NCBI GenBank assembly: GCA_037044955.1
Contig: JBAOHX010000005.1
Coordinates: 1 to 64,000, forward strand
Direction of reading: 5' to 3'
Origin: JAJXWB01 sp037044955
GTDB lineage: Bacteria; Pseudomonadota; Alphaproteobacteria; Rhizobiales; Beijerinckiaceae
Length of the DNA: 64,000 bases
The first letter of the stretch is position 1. Every line of letters begins with the position of its first letter. A program made the position numbers and the translations under genes. This document shows positions 34,625-42,638 of the stretch, in pieces. The notes under the pieces were generated by a model, which was given only the letters and a program-made list of their open reading frames with translations, did not search any database and had not been told where the DNA came from.

Positions 34625-35377
34625 ATGACGGACGTGCTCCGCGACGGGGATTTTCTGGAGAAGGCTGCGGATTTCGCGAGCCATGAGCCCGTTGCGCGGA
34701 ACTACGCGCCGCCGGCCTATCTCCTCGACCATTACTGGTGGGCTTACGTGCATCCGCGCGCCGTGCGCCTGTTCGAGCGGCAATGGCTGGTCGACGCCAT
34801 ACTCTGGGGCAATTACCGGCGCCTGCGCGACGCGGCGCTCGACGCGCTGGGGCCCGACTTCAGCGGGCGCACGCTTCAGGTCGCATGCGCCTACGGCGAT
34901 TTCACCAAGACGCTTTTCGCGCAGGTGGCGCGGGCGCACGGCGCTCTCGAGGTCGTCGACGCATTGCCGATCCAGATCGACAATCTCCGCGCGAAACTGC
35001 CGCGCGAGACGGGCGTGCGCACGCATGTGATGGATGCGGCCGCGCTGGAATTTCCCGACGCGCGCTTCGAGCGCGCCGTGCTGTTCTTCCTGCTGCACGA
35101 GCAGCCCGACGACGTCAGGCGCCGCACGCTCACTGAGGCGCTGCGCGTGGTGAAGCCCGGCGGGAAACTCGTCGTCGTCGACTATGCGCGGCCGCGCCCG
35201 TGGAATCCCTTGCGCTGGCTGATGGCGCCGATTCTGGCCTTGCTCGAACCCTTCGCGCTCGACCTGTGGCGCAACGAGATCGTCGACTTCGCGCCGGGGC
35301 GCGGCGTTGCGGCGACGAAGCCGCGGCGCTTCTTCGGCGGCCTCTATCAGCTCGTCGTGCTGAGGCGGGAGGATTGA
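34625..35377 (+). CDS. rquA: Rhodoquinone biosynthesis protein RquA
   Basis: SAM-dependent methyltransferase homologue that converts ubiquinone to rhodoquinone by replacing a methoxy with an amino group. Seen: HYWWAYVHPRAVRLFERQWL (37-56) and LWGNYRRLRDAALDAL, an RquA-specific N-terminus; an altered SAM motif I LQVACAYGDFTKTLF in place of the usual DVGCGTG; VVDALPIQIDNLRAKLP; LFFLLHEQPDDVRRRTL; VVKPGGKLVVVDYARPRPWN and LEPFALDLWRNE. These features separate RquA from UbiE/UbiG. Its 3' end overlaps the convergent MFS gene by 31 bp. Rhodoquinone would allow fumarate reduction without oxygen. Confidence 0.87.
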   Translation: MTDVLRDGDFLEKAADFASHEPVARNYAPPAYLLDHYWWAYVHPRAVRLFERQWLVDAILWGNYRRLRDAALDALGPDFSGRTLQVACAYGDFTKTLFAQVARAHGALEVVDALPIQIDNLRAKLPRETGVRTHVMDAAALEFPDARFERAVLFFLLHEQPDDVRRRTLTEALRVVKPGGKLVVVDYARPRPWNPLRWLMAPILALLEPFALDLWRNEIVDFAPGRGVAATKPRRFFGGLYQLVVLRRED

Positions 35378-36684
35378 GGGCCGATCTCGTTGTCCGGCAG
35401 CATGGTCAGTTCGTCCTGCACCCTCGTCAGCACCGGCACGATCAGCGCGTAGGCGGCGGTTATCATGACGACGCAGAGGGTGAAGCCGCCGGTAGTCTCG
35501 TAGAGATGCGCGCCCCAGATGTCGCCGAGATGCGATGAGACGTAATAGAGGCCGGAGGAAGCCATCATCGCCGTGCCTTGCAGGCGCGGCGGGCAGGAGC
35601 GGATCATCAGGTCGAGATAGGCGGCCGTCGCCATGCCGCCCATCAGGCCCATCGGCACGGCGGCGATCAGCGCGGCTTTTGTCGATGTGATGAACAGCAA
35701 CGGCGTGAATTGCGGAATGGCGACGAGCGTGCCCCACCACAACAGCTTCTTCAGCGAAACGCGCGTGCACAGCCAGCCGAACAGAATGTAGGTCGGCACG
35801 AAGGAGGCGGCGAAGATCGCGCTCCATTGACCCCAGACGGAATCGGGCGCCTTCAGCGTGTTCTGCAGATAATATTGCAGCGGCGTGCTCGAGCCCGGCG
35901 CGAAATTCCAGAGCATCCAGATGACGAGCGCGGGATAGATCGGCTTGTGGCGCAGCACGCGCTTGAGGTCGCGCAGCGGATGGCCGGGCGCGAGGCGCTC
36001 GTCGCGGATATTGTCGAAGACCGCGCGCGGACGCAGCGTCGCGTAGAGAACGACGAGCGCGGCCATGAAGGCGCCAACCAGAAACAAGGCGCGGGCCGCG
36101 ACATTGCCGTCCTGATTCTCCAGCCAATCGCTGAAATAGCCGCCGAGCAGCAGCGCGCCCACCGCCGGAACCGAACCGAAGGCGCTCCAGGTCGCGCTCA
36201 ACTGGCCGGGCATGGCGTGCTGCTGCCCGAGCACGGAGGCCAGCCCGTTCTCGGCGGCGTCGATGAAGAGCGTGCAGGCGGTCAGGAGGAATATCGCCGT
36301 CAGCAGCACGCGGTAGCTCATCGGCGCGAAGGAGAAGCCGAGATAGAGCGCGGCGACGACGCCGCCGAACACCAGCATCAAGCCGCGGTCGCGCCGTCCG
36401 AGCAGGTTCCAGCGATCGCGCGCGAAGCCGAACAGGAAGGCGACGAGCAGCGGAAGGCCGGCGATCGCCTGGAAGATCGCCACTTCCTTGGCCGAGAGGC
36501 CGAGCCTGTTCTTGAGATAGAAGCTGAGCGGAATTTCGAGCAGCCCGCCGGCGGGGTCGGCGAGCGCGAGAATGACCGTCAGGCCGCCGAAATAGGCGAG
36601 GATGCGCAGACGCTCGGCCGCCGGAAGGATGGTCGGCGCGACGGCGATCGCATCGCCATGGCGCGGCGCATCGGCATAAAACAT
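35347..36684 (-). CDS. MFS transporter
   Basis: Major facilitator superfamily protein of about 445 residues with some eleven to twelve hydrophobic segments. Seen: LRILAYFGGLTVILALADPA, FLFGFARDRWNLLGRRDRGL (motif A-like loop 2-3), a long central loop with LRPRAVFDNIRDERLAPGHP, and GLMGGMATAAYLDLMIRSCP. The pattern resembles folate/biopterin or PUCC-like MFS carriers with a DRW loop, but the substrate is unknown. ATG 36684 is preferred to a TTG at 36708. It is convergent with rquA and not obviously related to it. Confidence 0.75.
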   Translation of the reverse strand: MFYADAPRHGDAIAVAPTILPAAERLRILAYFGGLTVILALADPAGGLLEIPLSFYLKNRLGLSAKEVAIFQAIAGLPLLVAFLFGFARDRWNLLGRRDRGLMLVFGGVVAALYLGFSFAPMSYRVLLTAIFLLTACTLFIDAAENGLASVLGQQHAMPGQLSATWSAFGSVPAVGALLLGGYFSDWLENQDGNVAARALFLVGAFMAALVVLYATLRPRAVFDNIRDERLAPGHPLRDLKRVLRHKPIYPALVIWMLWNFAPGSSTPLQYYLQNTLKAPDSVWGQWSAIFAASFVPTYILFGWLCTRVSLKKLLWWGTLVAIPQFTPLLFITSTKAALIAAVPMGLMGGMATAAYLDLMIRSCPPRLQGTAMMASSGLYYVSSHLGDIWGAHLYETTGGFTLCVVMITAAYALIVPVLTRVQDELTMLPDNEIGPQSSRLSTTS

Positions 36685-36755
36685 TCCAGGGTCCCGGCCA
36701 CGCTCCAAGAGCGACTATGTAGCGCTGGCCGATCCCATGCGTCGAGTGGCGTTGC

Positions 36756-38456
36756 TCACAAAGCGGGCGCCTTTGCTGGCGATTTTTCCAGCAATTCGTC
36801 GCGCAATTCGCGCCGCAATATCTTGCCGACATTCGTCTTCGGCAGAACCTCGCGGAATTCGAAGCGCTTGGGCGCCTTGTAGCCGGTGAGATGCTCGCGG
36901 CAGTAGGCTTCGAGCTTCTCCTTCGTCAGGCTCGGATCCTTCTTCACGACGAACAGCATGACCGCCTCGCCGGAATTGGCGTCGGGAATGCCGACCGCCG
37001 CGCTTTCCAGCACGCCCGGATGTTCGGCGATCACGGCCTCGATCTCGTTGGGATAGACGTTGAAGCCGGAGACGATGATCATGTCCTTCTTGCGGTCGAC
37101 GATGCGCACGTAGCCCTCGTCGTCGATCGTGCCGATGTCGCCGGACTTGAAGAAGCCGTCCGACGTCATGGCCTTCACGGTCTCGTCCGGGCGCTGCCAG
37201 TAGCTCGACATGAGCTGCGGGCCGCGAATGACGATCTCGCCGGGCGAGCCGTGCGGCACGTCCTTGCCGTCGTCGTCGACGATCCTGATCTCGACGCCGG
37301 GCATCGGCAGGCCGACCGTGCCGTTGAAGGCCTCGATGTCGGTCGGGTTGCAGCAGATGCCCGAGCTCGTCTCCGACAGGCCGTAGCCTTCGACGATCGG
37401 CACGCCGGTGACCTCTTTCCAGCGGCGCGCGACCGCTTCCTGCACCGCCATGCCGCCGCCGTTGGAGACGAGGAACTCGGTGAAATCCAGTTTCGCGAAA
37501 TCGGGATTGTTGAGCAGGCCGTTGAACAGCGTGTTGACGGCCGGCAGCACATGGAACTTGCGCTTGCCCAGTTCTTTCACGAAACCCGGGATGTCGCGCG
37601 GATTGGGGATGAGCAGGCACATGCCGCCCGCCCGCAGCGCCAGCATCGAGCACGAGACGAAGGCGAAGACGTGATAGAGCGGCAGCGCGCAGACGTAGGT
37701 GAGCTGCCCCGTCACCGGCTTGGTGCTGAACGCCGGCTGCAGCCAGGCTTCCGAGGCGAGAACGGCGGCGAGCAGGGCGCTGTGCGTCAGCGTCGCGCCT
37801 TTCGAGACGCCGGTCGTGCCGCCGGTATATTGCAACACCGCCACATCGTCCGGGCCGAGCCTCGGCTCGACCAGCTTCGCGCCCTGGCGGGCGGCCAGCG
37901 TCTGCTTGAACGGAATGGCGCGCGGCAGCGAATAGGCCGGCACCATCTTGCGGCGCACGACGAAATTGACGATCGCGCCCTTCACCGCGCCGAGCATGTC
38001 GCCCATGCTGGCGAGCACGACGTGCTGAATCTGCGTCTTGTCGATGACCTGTTGCAGGGTCGCGGCGAAATTCTCGAGAATGACGATCGCCTTCGCGCCG
38101 GAATCCTTGAGCTGATGCTCGAGCTCGCGCGGCGTGTACAGCGGATTGACGTTGACGACGATGAAACCCGCGCGCAGCACGGCCGCGACGACAACAGGGT
38201 ATTGCAGCACGTTCGGCAGCATGACGGCGATGCGGTCGCCGCGCGCCAGCCCGAGCGACTGGAACCACGCGCCGAGATCGCGCGACAGCCGGTCGATATC
38301 GCCGAAGGTGATCGACTTGCCCATGCACATGTAGGCCGGCATGTCGCGGTAGCGCGCATAACTTTCGGCCGCGAGCGCGACGAGCGAAGGATAGGCGCCG
38401 GCGTCGATATCGGCCGGCACGCCCTTGGGATAACTGGCGAGCCAGGGTCGCTGCAT
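36756..38456 (-). CDS. fadD: Long-chain-fatty-acid--CoA ligase
   Basis: AMP-forming acyl-CoA synthetase of 566 residues. Seen: P-loop YTGGTTGVSKGATLTHSAL, GYGLSETSSGICCNP, IVIRGPQLMSSYWQRPDET, the FACS motif GDIGTIDDEGYVRIVDRKKD then MIIVSGFNVYPNEIEAVIAE, and catalytic Lys in LPKTNVGKILRREL. The N-terminus YPKGVPADIDAGAYPSLVAL is typical of bacterial FadD. It activates fatty acids for beta-oxidation or lipid synthesis at the inner face of the membrane. Divergent from a winged-helix regulator across a long intergenic region. Confidence 0.9.
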   Translation of the reverse strand: MQRPWLASYPKGVPADIDAGAYPSLVALAAESYARYRDMPAYMCMGKSITFGDIDRLSRDLGAWFQSLGLARGDRIAVMLPNVLQYPVVVAAVLRAGFIVVNVNPLYTPRELEHQLKDSGAKAIVILENFAATLQQVIDKTQIQHVVLASMGDMLGAVKGAIVNFVVRRKMVPAYSLPRAIPFKQTLAARQGAKLVEPRLGPDDVAVLQYTGGTTGVSKGATLTHSALLAAVLASEAWLQPAFSTKPVTGQLTYVCALPLYHVFAFVSCSMLALRAGGMCLLIPNPRDIPGFVKELGKRKFHVLPAVNTLFNGLLNNPDFAKLDFTEFLVSNGGGMAVQEAVARRWKEVTGVPIVEGYGLSETSSGICCNPTDIEAFNGTVGLPMPGVEIRIVDDDGKDVPHGSPGEIVIRGPQLMSSYWQRPDETVKAMTSDGFFKSGDIGTIDDEGYVRIVDRKKDMIIVSGFNVYPNEIEAVIAEHPGVLESAAVGIPDANSGEAVMLFVVKKDPSLTKEKLEAYCREHLTGYKAPKRFEFREVLPKTNVGKILRRELRDELLEKSPAKAPAL

Positions 38457-38822
38457 GATCGTCTCCGTTCCGCCTTCAGGCGGGTCCGCCCCCCGTCGCT
38501 GTCGACGGCCCGGGCTTTGCCCGCCATCATCGGATGCTTTGCGAAACGGTCAATGTTCGGCGTCAAACCCGGCGCGTAAAGACGCGGCGCGGAAAAATGA
38601 GCCGGCGAGAAAACAGGACAGGGGGAAGGGCGGATCGGTCAAACGACCCGTCCCTTCCCAGCCGGCCGATGCGCCAGCCTGCCTCCCTCTAAGCCTGCCG
38701 CTTTATTTGCAGGACCTGCCCCGGCGGCACTGTGCAGAATCGCTGGTTGACGCCGCAAGGCGGCCTATGTCCAAAATGGACACAGGCGCGACGATGACGC
38801 GCCGACGCGAGCCGGGACGACG
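38457..38822. other. 366-bp intergenic region between fadD and the winged-helix gene
   Basis: No protein-coding similarity is visible; an open frame exists across it but its product is Arg/Pro-rich and unlike any protein. It contains a perfect palindrome at 38768-38782 and probably the divergent promoters of fadD and the regulator. Confidence 0.6.
38768..38782. promoter_or_regulatory. Perfect palindrome, candidate operator
   Basis: TGTCCA-AAA-TGGACA, 40 bp upstream of the winged-helix regulator start. Position and symmetry suggest an autoregulatory site or a site for another dimeric regulator. Confidence 0.5.
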
Positions 38823-39353
38823 ATGAAGGCACGACTTCAACGCCACGCCGCGCGCGACCACGGCATGATGGTCGCGCACAGCTTCAACCAATATTCGATG
38901 GAGGTGTCGCGCCTCGTGGCGAAGCGGTTCCAGGGCGACCTCGAGGGCTATTTCATCCTCTCCGCCATCTGCGTCGCCAGCGTCGGCCATGTCCTGGCCG
39001 ATCCCGTCGCGGCGCGGCGCTATGGATCGGTCGACGATCGGATCGAGGAGGACTACGCGCACATCCGCCTGCTGCCGCTCGCCGAAATCACGGGGATGCC
39101 GCGCACGACCGTCCGCCGCAAGGTGGCGCGGCTGATGGAGCTCGGCTATGTCGAGCACGATCCCTCGCGCGGCTACAGGATCGTCAAGGGTTCGATGGCG
39201 AAATGCCCGCACCTGCGCCAGATCATGCAGGCGCAGCTTTCGTTGAGCGTACGCCTGTTCAACGTGATGCTGGGCGGCGCCGTGATCGAACTGCAACCAG
39301 GCGAAGACCGCCGCCAGCGGAAATCCATGTCCATCGGCAGGTCCCCGAGGTAG
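38823..39353 (+). CDS. Winged-helix (MarR/GntR-like) transcriptional regulator
   Basis: 176-residue DNA-binding protein. Seen: an N-terminal helical region FILSAICVASVGHVLADPVA, then a winged helix with LLPLAEITGMPRTTVRRKVA (turn and recognition helix) and RLMELGYVEHDPSRGYRIVK (wing), followed by a C-terminal helix. The family is not clear to me; the HTH resembles MarR or Crp-type wings. It may control the divergent fadD or itself through the palindrome upstream. Confidence 0.7.
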   Translation: MKARLQRHAARDHGMMVAHSFNQYSMEVSRLVAKRFQGDLEGYFILSAICVASVGHVLADPVAARRYGSVDDRIEEDYAHIRLLPLAEITGMPRTTVRRKVARLMELGYVEHDPSRGYRIVKGSMAKCPHLRQIMQAQLSLSVRLFNVMLGGAVIELQPGEDRRQRKSMSIGRSPR

Positions 39354-39392
39354 CGGCAGGTCGATTCCCTGGTCGGCGGCCCGCCATCCAAT

Positions 39393-40115
39393 TCACGGTT
39401 TGCGGAATTTCAGCACGAACTCGTCGTTGGGAACCGTATTCTTGAACACGACGACCGTTCTGGAATCTTCCGGATGCCTCAGAAAATTCGCATCGGCGAC
39501 AAACTGGAATCCCGCCGATTCGATTTCGGCGCGCAGCGTCTGCTCGGCGATGCGGTGAAGCGTCTTGCCGACGCTCGCGCCGTCTTCCGGCCGGGCGGAA
39601 TGGTCGGCGACGACCAGAACGCCGCCGGGCTTGAGCGCGTCGAACATCGCCTTGTTCATCTTCGCGCGATCGACCGGCATGAAGGTCGTGTCGTGATAGC
39701 CGAAAAAGAAAGTGATCGCGTCGAGATTGGTCAGGTTCGGGTCGGCGAGATCATCGTAGGGCCGCACGACGTGAACGACGTTCGACATCGCGGGCGTGGC
39801 CAGCCGCGCGGCGAATTTCTCCGAAGGCTTGTCCGCCTGCGCGTAGACCTTGCCGCCGGGCGCGACCGAGCGGGCGAGCAGTTCCGTGCTATAGCCCGCG
39901 CCGGCCGACATATCGAGGATGCGCATTCCAGGTTGCGGTCCGACGAACGCGAGCAATGCGACAGGATTTCGCTTGGCGTCGTTCTGGCGGTCGGCTTCGG
40001 AACGGTCCTGCGCGGCGACGATCGCGCCGTAATCCGCGGCAAGGGCGGGCGTTTGCATAGTCGGCGCCAAGGAGACCAGCAGCGCCATCATGCCGAGAAG
40101 TCCTGCCTTCGTCAT
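39393..40115 (-). CDS. Exported SAM-dependent methyltransferase-like protein
   Basis: 240-residue class I methyltransferase-like protein with a clear signal peptide (LLGMMALLVSLAPTMQTPAL, cleavage near ALAAD). Seen: ILDMSAGAGYSTELLAR, a motif I variant in which Ser-Ala replaces Gly-Cys; LDAITFFFGYHDTTFMPVDR; MFDALKPGGVLVVADHSARP; and a terminal strand DSRTVVVFK. A periplasmic location is unexpected because SAM is cytosolic, so it may bind another ligand or not be catalytic. Such exported homologues are found in many proteobacteria, function unknown. Located next to a TetR gene of the same orientation, 79 bp apart. Confidence 0.75.
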   Translation of the reverse strand: MTKAGLLGMMALLVSLAPTMQTPALAADYGAIVAAQDRSEADRQNDAKRNPVALLAFVGPQPGMRILDMSAGAGYSTELLARSVAPGGKVYAQADKPSEKFAARLATPAMSNVVHVVRPYDDLADPNLTNLDAITFFFGYHDTTFMPVDRAKMNKAMFDALKPGGVLVVADHSARPEDGASVGKTLHRIAEQTLRAEIESAGFQFVADANFLRHPEDSRTVVVFKNTVPNDEFVLKFRKP

Positions 40116-40194
40116 GCGTCAACTCCCTGGAATGCGCCGCCTGGTCGGCAAGACCGGATTGAAGCGCAACGCATCGACACGGACAAGCGGGCGG

Positions 40195-40842
40195 CTATGG
40201 ACGAAACGCCAGATAAGCCCTCGTCAGCTTGCTGAATTCTTCGGCCGCACGGCCATCGTCCAGTTTCAATGGACCGGGATCGTTGATCAGCATGTTGTTC
40301 AGCGTGCCGATGACAACCTGCAGGGCCACGCGAACACGATCCTTCCAGGCCGGATCAGCGCCGACGGCCTCGAAGGGAGCAATGAGCGCGATCGTGCGTT
40401 CGACGATTTCTCCTGCGAAAACCTGATACGGACGCCAGACTTCCGGGGCTTCCAGCGTGCGCTTGAGCTGCACGCGAAGCAGCCCTTTGTTGCGGGCGAA
40501 AACCTCGAACAGCCATGAGACGACGCCCGAAATCGCCTCGTCCGCAGACGCGGAACCCTCGAGCCGCGCGATCGTGACCTCGAGCTGCTCGCGTGCGCCA
40601 TCCAGTTGGCGCTGCATCACCTCGCTGATGAAGCGCTCGCGGTTGCCGAACCTGAAGTAGAGCGAGCCGATGGACGAACCGGCGGCCGCCGCCACTTCGC
40701 TCATGCTGCAATCGTCGATGCCCCGCTCCTCGATGAGGCGCCGGCCGATCTCGAGCAAAGTCTCCATGCTCGCGCGGCTCCTCGTCTGGGCCGGAGCGCG
40801 AAGCGAGGGGGTCTGCGGCGCCGTTGTCTTTCGCTTGGTCAT
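40195..40842 (-). CDS. TetR/AcrR family transcriptional regulator
   Basis: 215-residue repressor-type protein. Seen: a basic N-terminal tail, the TetR HTH ERGIDDCSMSEVAAAAGSSI then GSLYFRFGNRERFISEVMQR, and a helical ligand domain with YQVFAGEIVERTIALIAPFE. It is divergent from the GMC oxidoreductase gene; an AT-rich palindrome in the 153-bp gap is a likely binding site, so it probably controls the GMC/alkylsulfatase-like pair. Confidence 0.88.
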   Translation of the reverse strand: MTKRKTTAPQTPSLRAPAQTRSRASMETLLEIGRRLIEERGIDDCSMSEVAAAAGSSIGSLYFRFGNRERFISEVMQRQLDGAREQLEVTIARLEGSASADEAISGVVSWLFEVFARNKGLLRVQLKRTLEAPEVWRPYQVFAGEIVERTIALIAPFEAVGADPAWKDRVRVALQVVIGTLNNMLINDPGPLKLDDGRAAEEFSKLTRAYLAFRP

Positions 40843-40919
40843 GCGTCCTTCGGCGAATCCATTGCTGCCCTCCCATTGGTACCCGGCGTCGGCGAGCGCT
40901 GAAAGCCACTTTACAGAAT

Positions 40920-40935
40920 TAGAATTTTAGTTCTA
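40920..40935. promoter_or_regulatory. Candidate TetR operator
   Basis: TAGAA-TTTTAG-TTCTA, a perfect 5-bp dyad in the only strongly AT-rich stretch of the divergent tetR-GMC region (40910-40950). It lies 61 bp before the GMC start and 78 bp before the tetR start. Confidence 0.5.
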
Positions 40936-40995
40936 TTAATATCCCACGGTTGGGCCGGGGCGAGACGGATCGCGCCGATCACGGGAGGGAAACGC

Positions 40996-42621
40996 ATGGA
41001 GCGGCAGGAGTTCGACTACGTCGTCGTCGGCGCGGGGTCCGCCGGCTGCGTCCTGGCGGCGCGGCTTACGGAAGATCCGCGCGTGTCCGTATGCCTTCTG
41101 GAAGCCGGCGGTCGGGACAGCAGCGTTCTGATCCATGCCCCCGCAGGCGTCGTCGCGATGGTGCCGACGCGCATCAACAATTACGCCTTCGAGACCGTGC
41201 CCCAGCCGGGCCTCAACGGGCGCAAGGGCTATCAGCCGCGCGGCAAGACGCTCGGCGGGTCGAGTTCGATCAACGCCATGCTCTATGTCCGTGGCAATGC
41301 CCGGGACTATGACGAATGGGCGGCGCTGGGAAACCCCGGCTGGGGCTACGGCGACGTCCTGCCCTTCTTCCGGCGCGCGGAAAACAACGAGCAGTTCTCG
41401 GACGACTACCACGGCCGCGGCGGGCCGCTGAACGTCACCTATCCCCGCTACGACACCGATCTGAACCAGCGCTTCCTGAAGGCCGCGGCGCAGAACGGGC
41501 TGCCGCTCAACCCCGACTACAACGGCGCACGCCAGGACGGCGCGTTCCTGTATCAGGTCACGCACAAGGACGGCGAGAGGTGCAGCGCCGCCAAGGCCTA
41601 TCTGACCCCGAACCTGTCGCGTCCCAACCTGCGCGTCATCACCGACGCGACGGCCGAGCGCATCCTGTTCGACGGCCGGCGCGCAGCCGGCGTCGCCTAC
41701 CTGAAAGGCGGCGAGACGCAGACGGCGACGGCGCGCCGCGAGGTTATCGTCTCGTCCGGCGCGTTCGGCTCGCCGCAACTCCTGATGTTGTCGGGAATCG
41801 GCGCGGGATCCGAACTGCGCAGCCACAATGTCGACGTCGTGCTCGACTCTGCCGGCGTCGGCAAGAACCTTCAGGACCACATCGACTACGTGCAAACCTG
41901 GCGGACGCCGAGCTGGTCCGAGACAGTCGGCGTTTCCCTGCGCGGCGTCGCGCGGCTGGCCAAGGCGGTTCCGCAATGGGGCCGGAGGCGCACTGGCTTG
42001 ATGACGACGACCTACGCCACGGCCGGCGCCTTCATCCGCTCCACGCCCGACGCGCCGGCGCCCGATCTGCAACTTGTGTTCGTGGTCGCGATCGTCGACG
42101 ACCACGCGCGCAAGATGCACCTGGGACATGGCATATCCTGCCATGTCGACGTGCTACGTCCGTTCAGCCGGGGGGCCGTGACGCTGGCGAGCCGCGATCC
42201 GCGCGATGCGCCCGCGATCGATCCGCGCTTCCTGTCGGACGAACGCGACGTGAAGCTGCTCGTGCAGGGCGGCCAGATTCAACAGGCGATCATGGAATCC
42301 GCGCCGTTCGACGATCTGCGCGGCAAGATGCTCTACACCACGCGAATCGACGACCCCGCGGGCATGGAGCGCGACATACGCGCGCGCGCCGACACGCAGT
42401 ACCATCCGGTGGGAACGTGCAAGATGGGGCCGGACAGCGACGCGCAAGCCGTGGTCGACGCGCGCCTGCGCGTGAAGGGAATATCCGGCCTGCGGGTCGT
42501 GGACGCTTCCATCATGCCGAACATCTGCAGCGGCAATACGAATGCGCCGACCATCATGATCGCCGAAAAGGCCGCCGCGATGATCGCCGAGGACGCGCGC
42601 GCCGCGCTGACGGCCGCCTGA
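40996..42621 (+). CDS. GMC family FAD-dependent oxidoreductase (choline dehydrogenase-like)
   Basis: 541-residue GMC oxidoreductase that oxidises an alcohol group with FAD. Seen: FAD-binding VVVGAGSAGCVLAARL and VCLLEAGGRD, GMC signature 1 GKTLGGSSSINAMLYVRGNA, signature 2 SSGAFGSPQLLMLSGIG, active-site His in YHPVGTCKMGPDSDA and the second pair in NICSGNTNAPTIMIAEKAAA. GGGAGGG ribosome-binding site before the ATG. The next gene starts 17 bp on, so they form an operon under the divergent TetR. Substrate likely a primary alcohol, possibly long-chain, judged from the alkylsulfatase-like neighbour. Confidence 0.9.
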   Translation: MERQEFDYVVVGAGSAGCVLAARLTEDPRVSVCLLEAGGRDSSVLIHAPAGVVAMVPTRINNYAFETVPQPGLNGRKGYQPRGKTLGGSSSINAMLYVRGNARDYDEWAALGNPGWGYGDVLPFFRRAENNEQFSDDYHGRGGPLNVTYPRYDTDLNQRFLKAAAQNGLPLNPDYNGARQDGAFLYQVTHKDGERCSAAKAYLTPNLSRPNLRVITDATAERILFDGRRAAGVAYLKGGETQTATARREVIVSSGAFGSPQLLMLSGIGAGSELRSHNVDVVLDSAGVGKNLQDHIDYVQTWRTPSWSETVGVSLRGVARLAKAVPQWGRRRTGLMTTTYATAGAFIRSTPDAPAPDLQLVFVVAIVDDHARKMHLGHGISCHVDVLRPFSRGAVTLASRDPRDAPAIDPRFLSDERDVKLLVQGGQIQQAIMESAPFDDLRGKMLYTTRIDDPAGMERDIRARADTQYHPVGTCKMGPDSDAQAVVDARLRVKGISGLRVVDASIMPNICSGNTNAPTIMIAEKAAAMIAEDARAALTAA

Positions 42622-42638
42622 ACGAACGGGAGGGAAGA

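Noticed and set aside
38455..38826. Open frame of 123 codons in the fadD-regulator gap
   Set aside because: Composition is Arg/Pro/Ala-rich with no recognisable motif, and it overlaps the expected promoters and the palindrome.
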